Under the pieces are notes generated by a model. It did not search any database. It was not told the origin of the DNA and saw only the letters and a list, made by a program, of their open reading frames with translations. Positions 6,664 to 7,178 of a stretch of 7,178 nt of DNA are shown here, one piece after another (within the stretch, counting starts at the first letter, position 1; each line of letters begins with the position of its first letter). Source of the stretch: Hyphomonas sp. (GTDB lineage: Bacteria; Pseudomonadota; Alphaproteobacteria; Caulobacterales; Hyphomonadaceae); the NCBI GenBank assembly GCA_024743015.1, contig JANSXJ010000186.1, positions 1 to 7,178 on the forward strand. Reading direction: 5' to 3'. A program made the translations under genes and the position numbers.

Positions 6664-7178
6664 ATGACTCAGCGTTTGCGCCTCGCTTTTTACTTTCTGG
6701 TCCCGATCATCGTGATCCTGGATCAGTGGTCGAAATCTGCGGTATTGAATGAACCCAGGTTCAATGCGCTCGGCTGTCTGGATCAGACCCAGCGGTGCGG
6801 TCAAATTGAAGTCCTGTCCTTTTTCGACCTGACCATGGTCTGGAACCGCGGCGTCAGTTTCGGGATCGGGCAATCAGAAGGTGTGATGCGCTGGCTACTT
6901 GTTCTGATGACGACCGCCATCGCAATCGGCTTTTCGGTTTGGCTCTATCGCGCGTCACGGCGGTTCACCGGTTTGGCGCTCGCTCTGGTCATTGGCGGGG
7001 CGTTCGGAAACGTCATCGATCGCATCCGGTTCGGCGCGGTTGTCGACTTTCTCGACTTTAGCGGCATCTTCCGGCCATATTTTTTCAATTATGTATTCAA
7101 TGTTGCGGACGCGGCGATTTCTGTAGGAGCGGTCTTGCTCTTTGTGGATCAGTTCCTAATGTCGCGACAAGAAAAAGC
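6664..7178 (+). CDS. lspA: Lipoprotein signal peptidase (signal peptidase II), cut by the window edge
   Basis: Inner-membrane aspartyl protease that removes the signal peptide of diacylglyceryl-modified prolipoproteins. The 171 codons present translate to a four-helix membrane protein with helices near 7-25, 74-94, 101-119 and 145-165. Conserved features are LDQWSK (19-24), VWNRGVSFG (59-67), GNVIDR (115-120) with catalytic Asp119, and FNVADAAISVG (145-155) with catalytic Asp149. Usual family length is about 160-170 residues, so only a short C-terminal tail should be missing. The loop after helix 1 has two cysteines (38 and 45). The ATG lies one base after the ileS TAG, so translation is very likely coupled. 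The ileS-lspA pair is also found in E. coli. Confidence 0.95.
   Translation, partial: MTQRLRLAFYFLVPIIVILDQWSKSAVLNEPRFNALGCLDQTQRCGQIEVLSFFDLTMVWNRGVSFGIGQSEGVMRWLLVLMTTAIAIGFSVWLYRASRRFTGLALALVIGGAFGNVIDRIRFGAVVDFLDFSGIFRPYFFNYVFNVADAAISVGAVLLFVDQFLMSRQEK

Noticed and set aside
1..7178. A novel mobile, defence or biosynthetic system
   Set aside because: All six genes belong to recognised families, five with intact signatures. There are no direct repeats, integrase, transposase or toxin-like genes, and base composition looks even throughout.

Overview
The window reads as a chromosomal housekeeping segment from an alphaproteobacterium, most likely of the Caulobacterales/Hyphomonadaceae/Maricaulales side. 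The evidence is the GC-rich but not extreme base composition (judged by eye), an IleRS C-terminus of the zinc-less alphaproteobacterial kind, a TipF-like EAL protein, and a promoter that fits the Caulobacter sigma-73 pattern. All genes are on the + strand and packed tightly. There are no RNA genes, mobile elements, CRISPR arrays or phage genes.

Layout. (1) 1-1248: a membrane-anchored coiled-coil protein with a degenerate EAL domain, resembling the Caulobacter c-di-GMP receptor and flagellar assembly factor TipF. Its reading frame is open to the left edge. A GC-rich stem-loop lies across its stop codon. (2) 1262-2154: a candidate promoter whose predicted +1 falls on the A of the next ATG, so a leaderless mRNA is possible, followed by a HAD class IIA hydrolase of the TIGR01459 type. 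(3) 2211-3560: a MaoC/PhaJ-type enoyl-CoA hydratase directly abutted by ribF (stop TAA, then ATG with no gap). (4) 3561-3716: the only sizeable gap, 156 bases, with several inverted repeats including a strong stem-loop in the ileS leader. (5) 3717-6662: ileS. (6) 6664-7178: lspA, one base after the ileS stop and cut by the right edge shortly before its expected end.

The genes make FAD/FMN cofactors (RibF), charge tRNA-Ile (IleS), cut lipoprotein signal peptides (LspA), hydrate an enoyl-CoA-like substrate (MaoC) and probably dephosphorylate an unknown small molecule (HAD). The ribF-ileS-lspA order is an old arrangement also found in E. coli. I found no clearly undescribed system. The points most worth checking are the degraded EAL active site, the HLGT form of the IleRS HIGH motif, the predicted leaderless start and the ileS leader hairpin.
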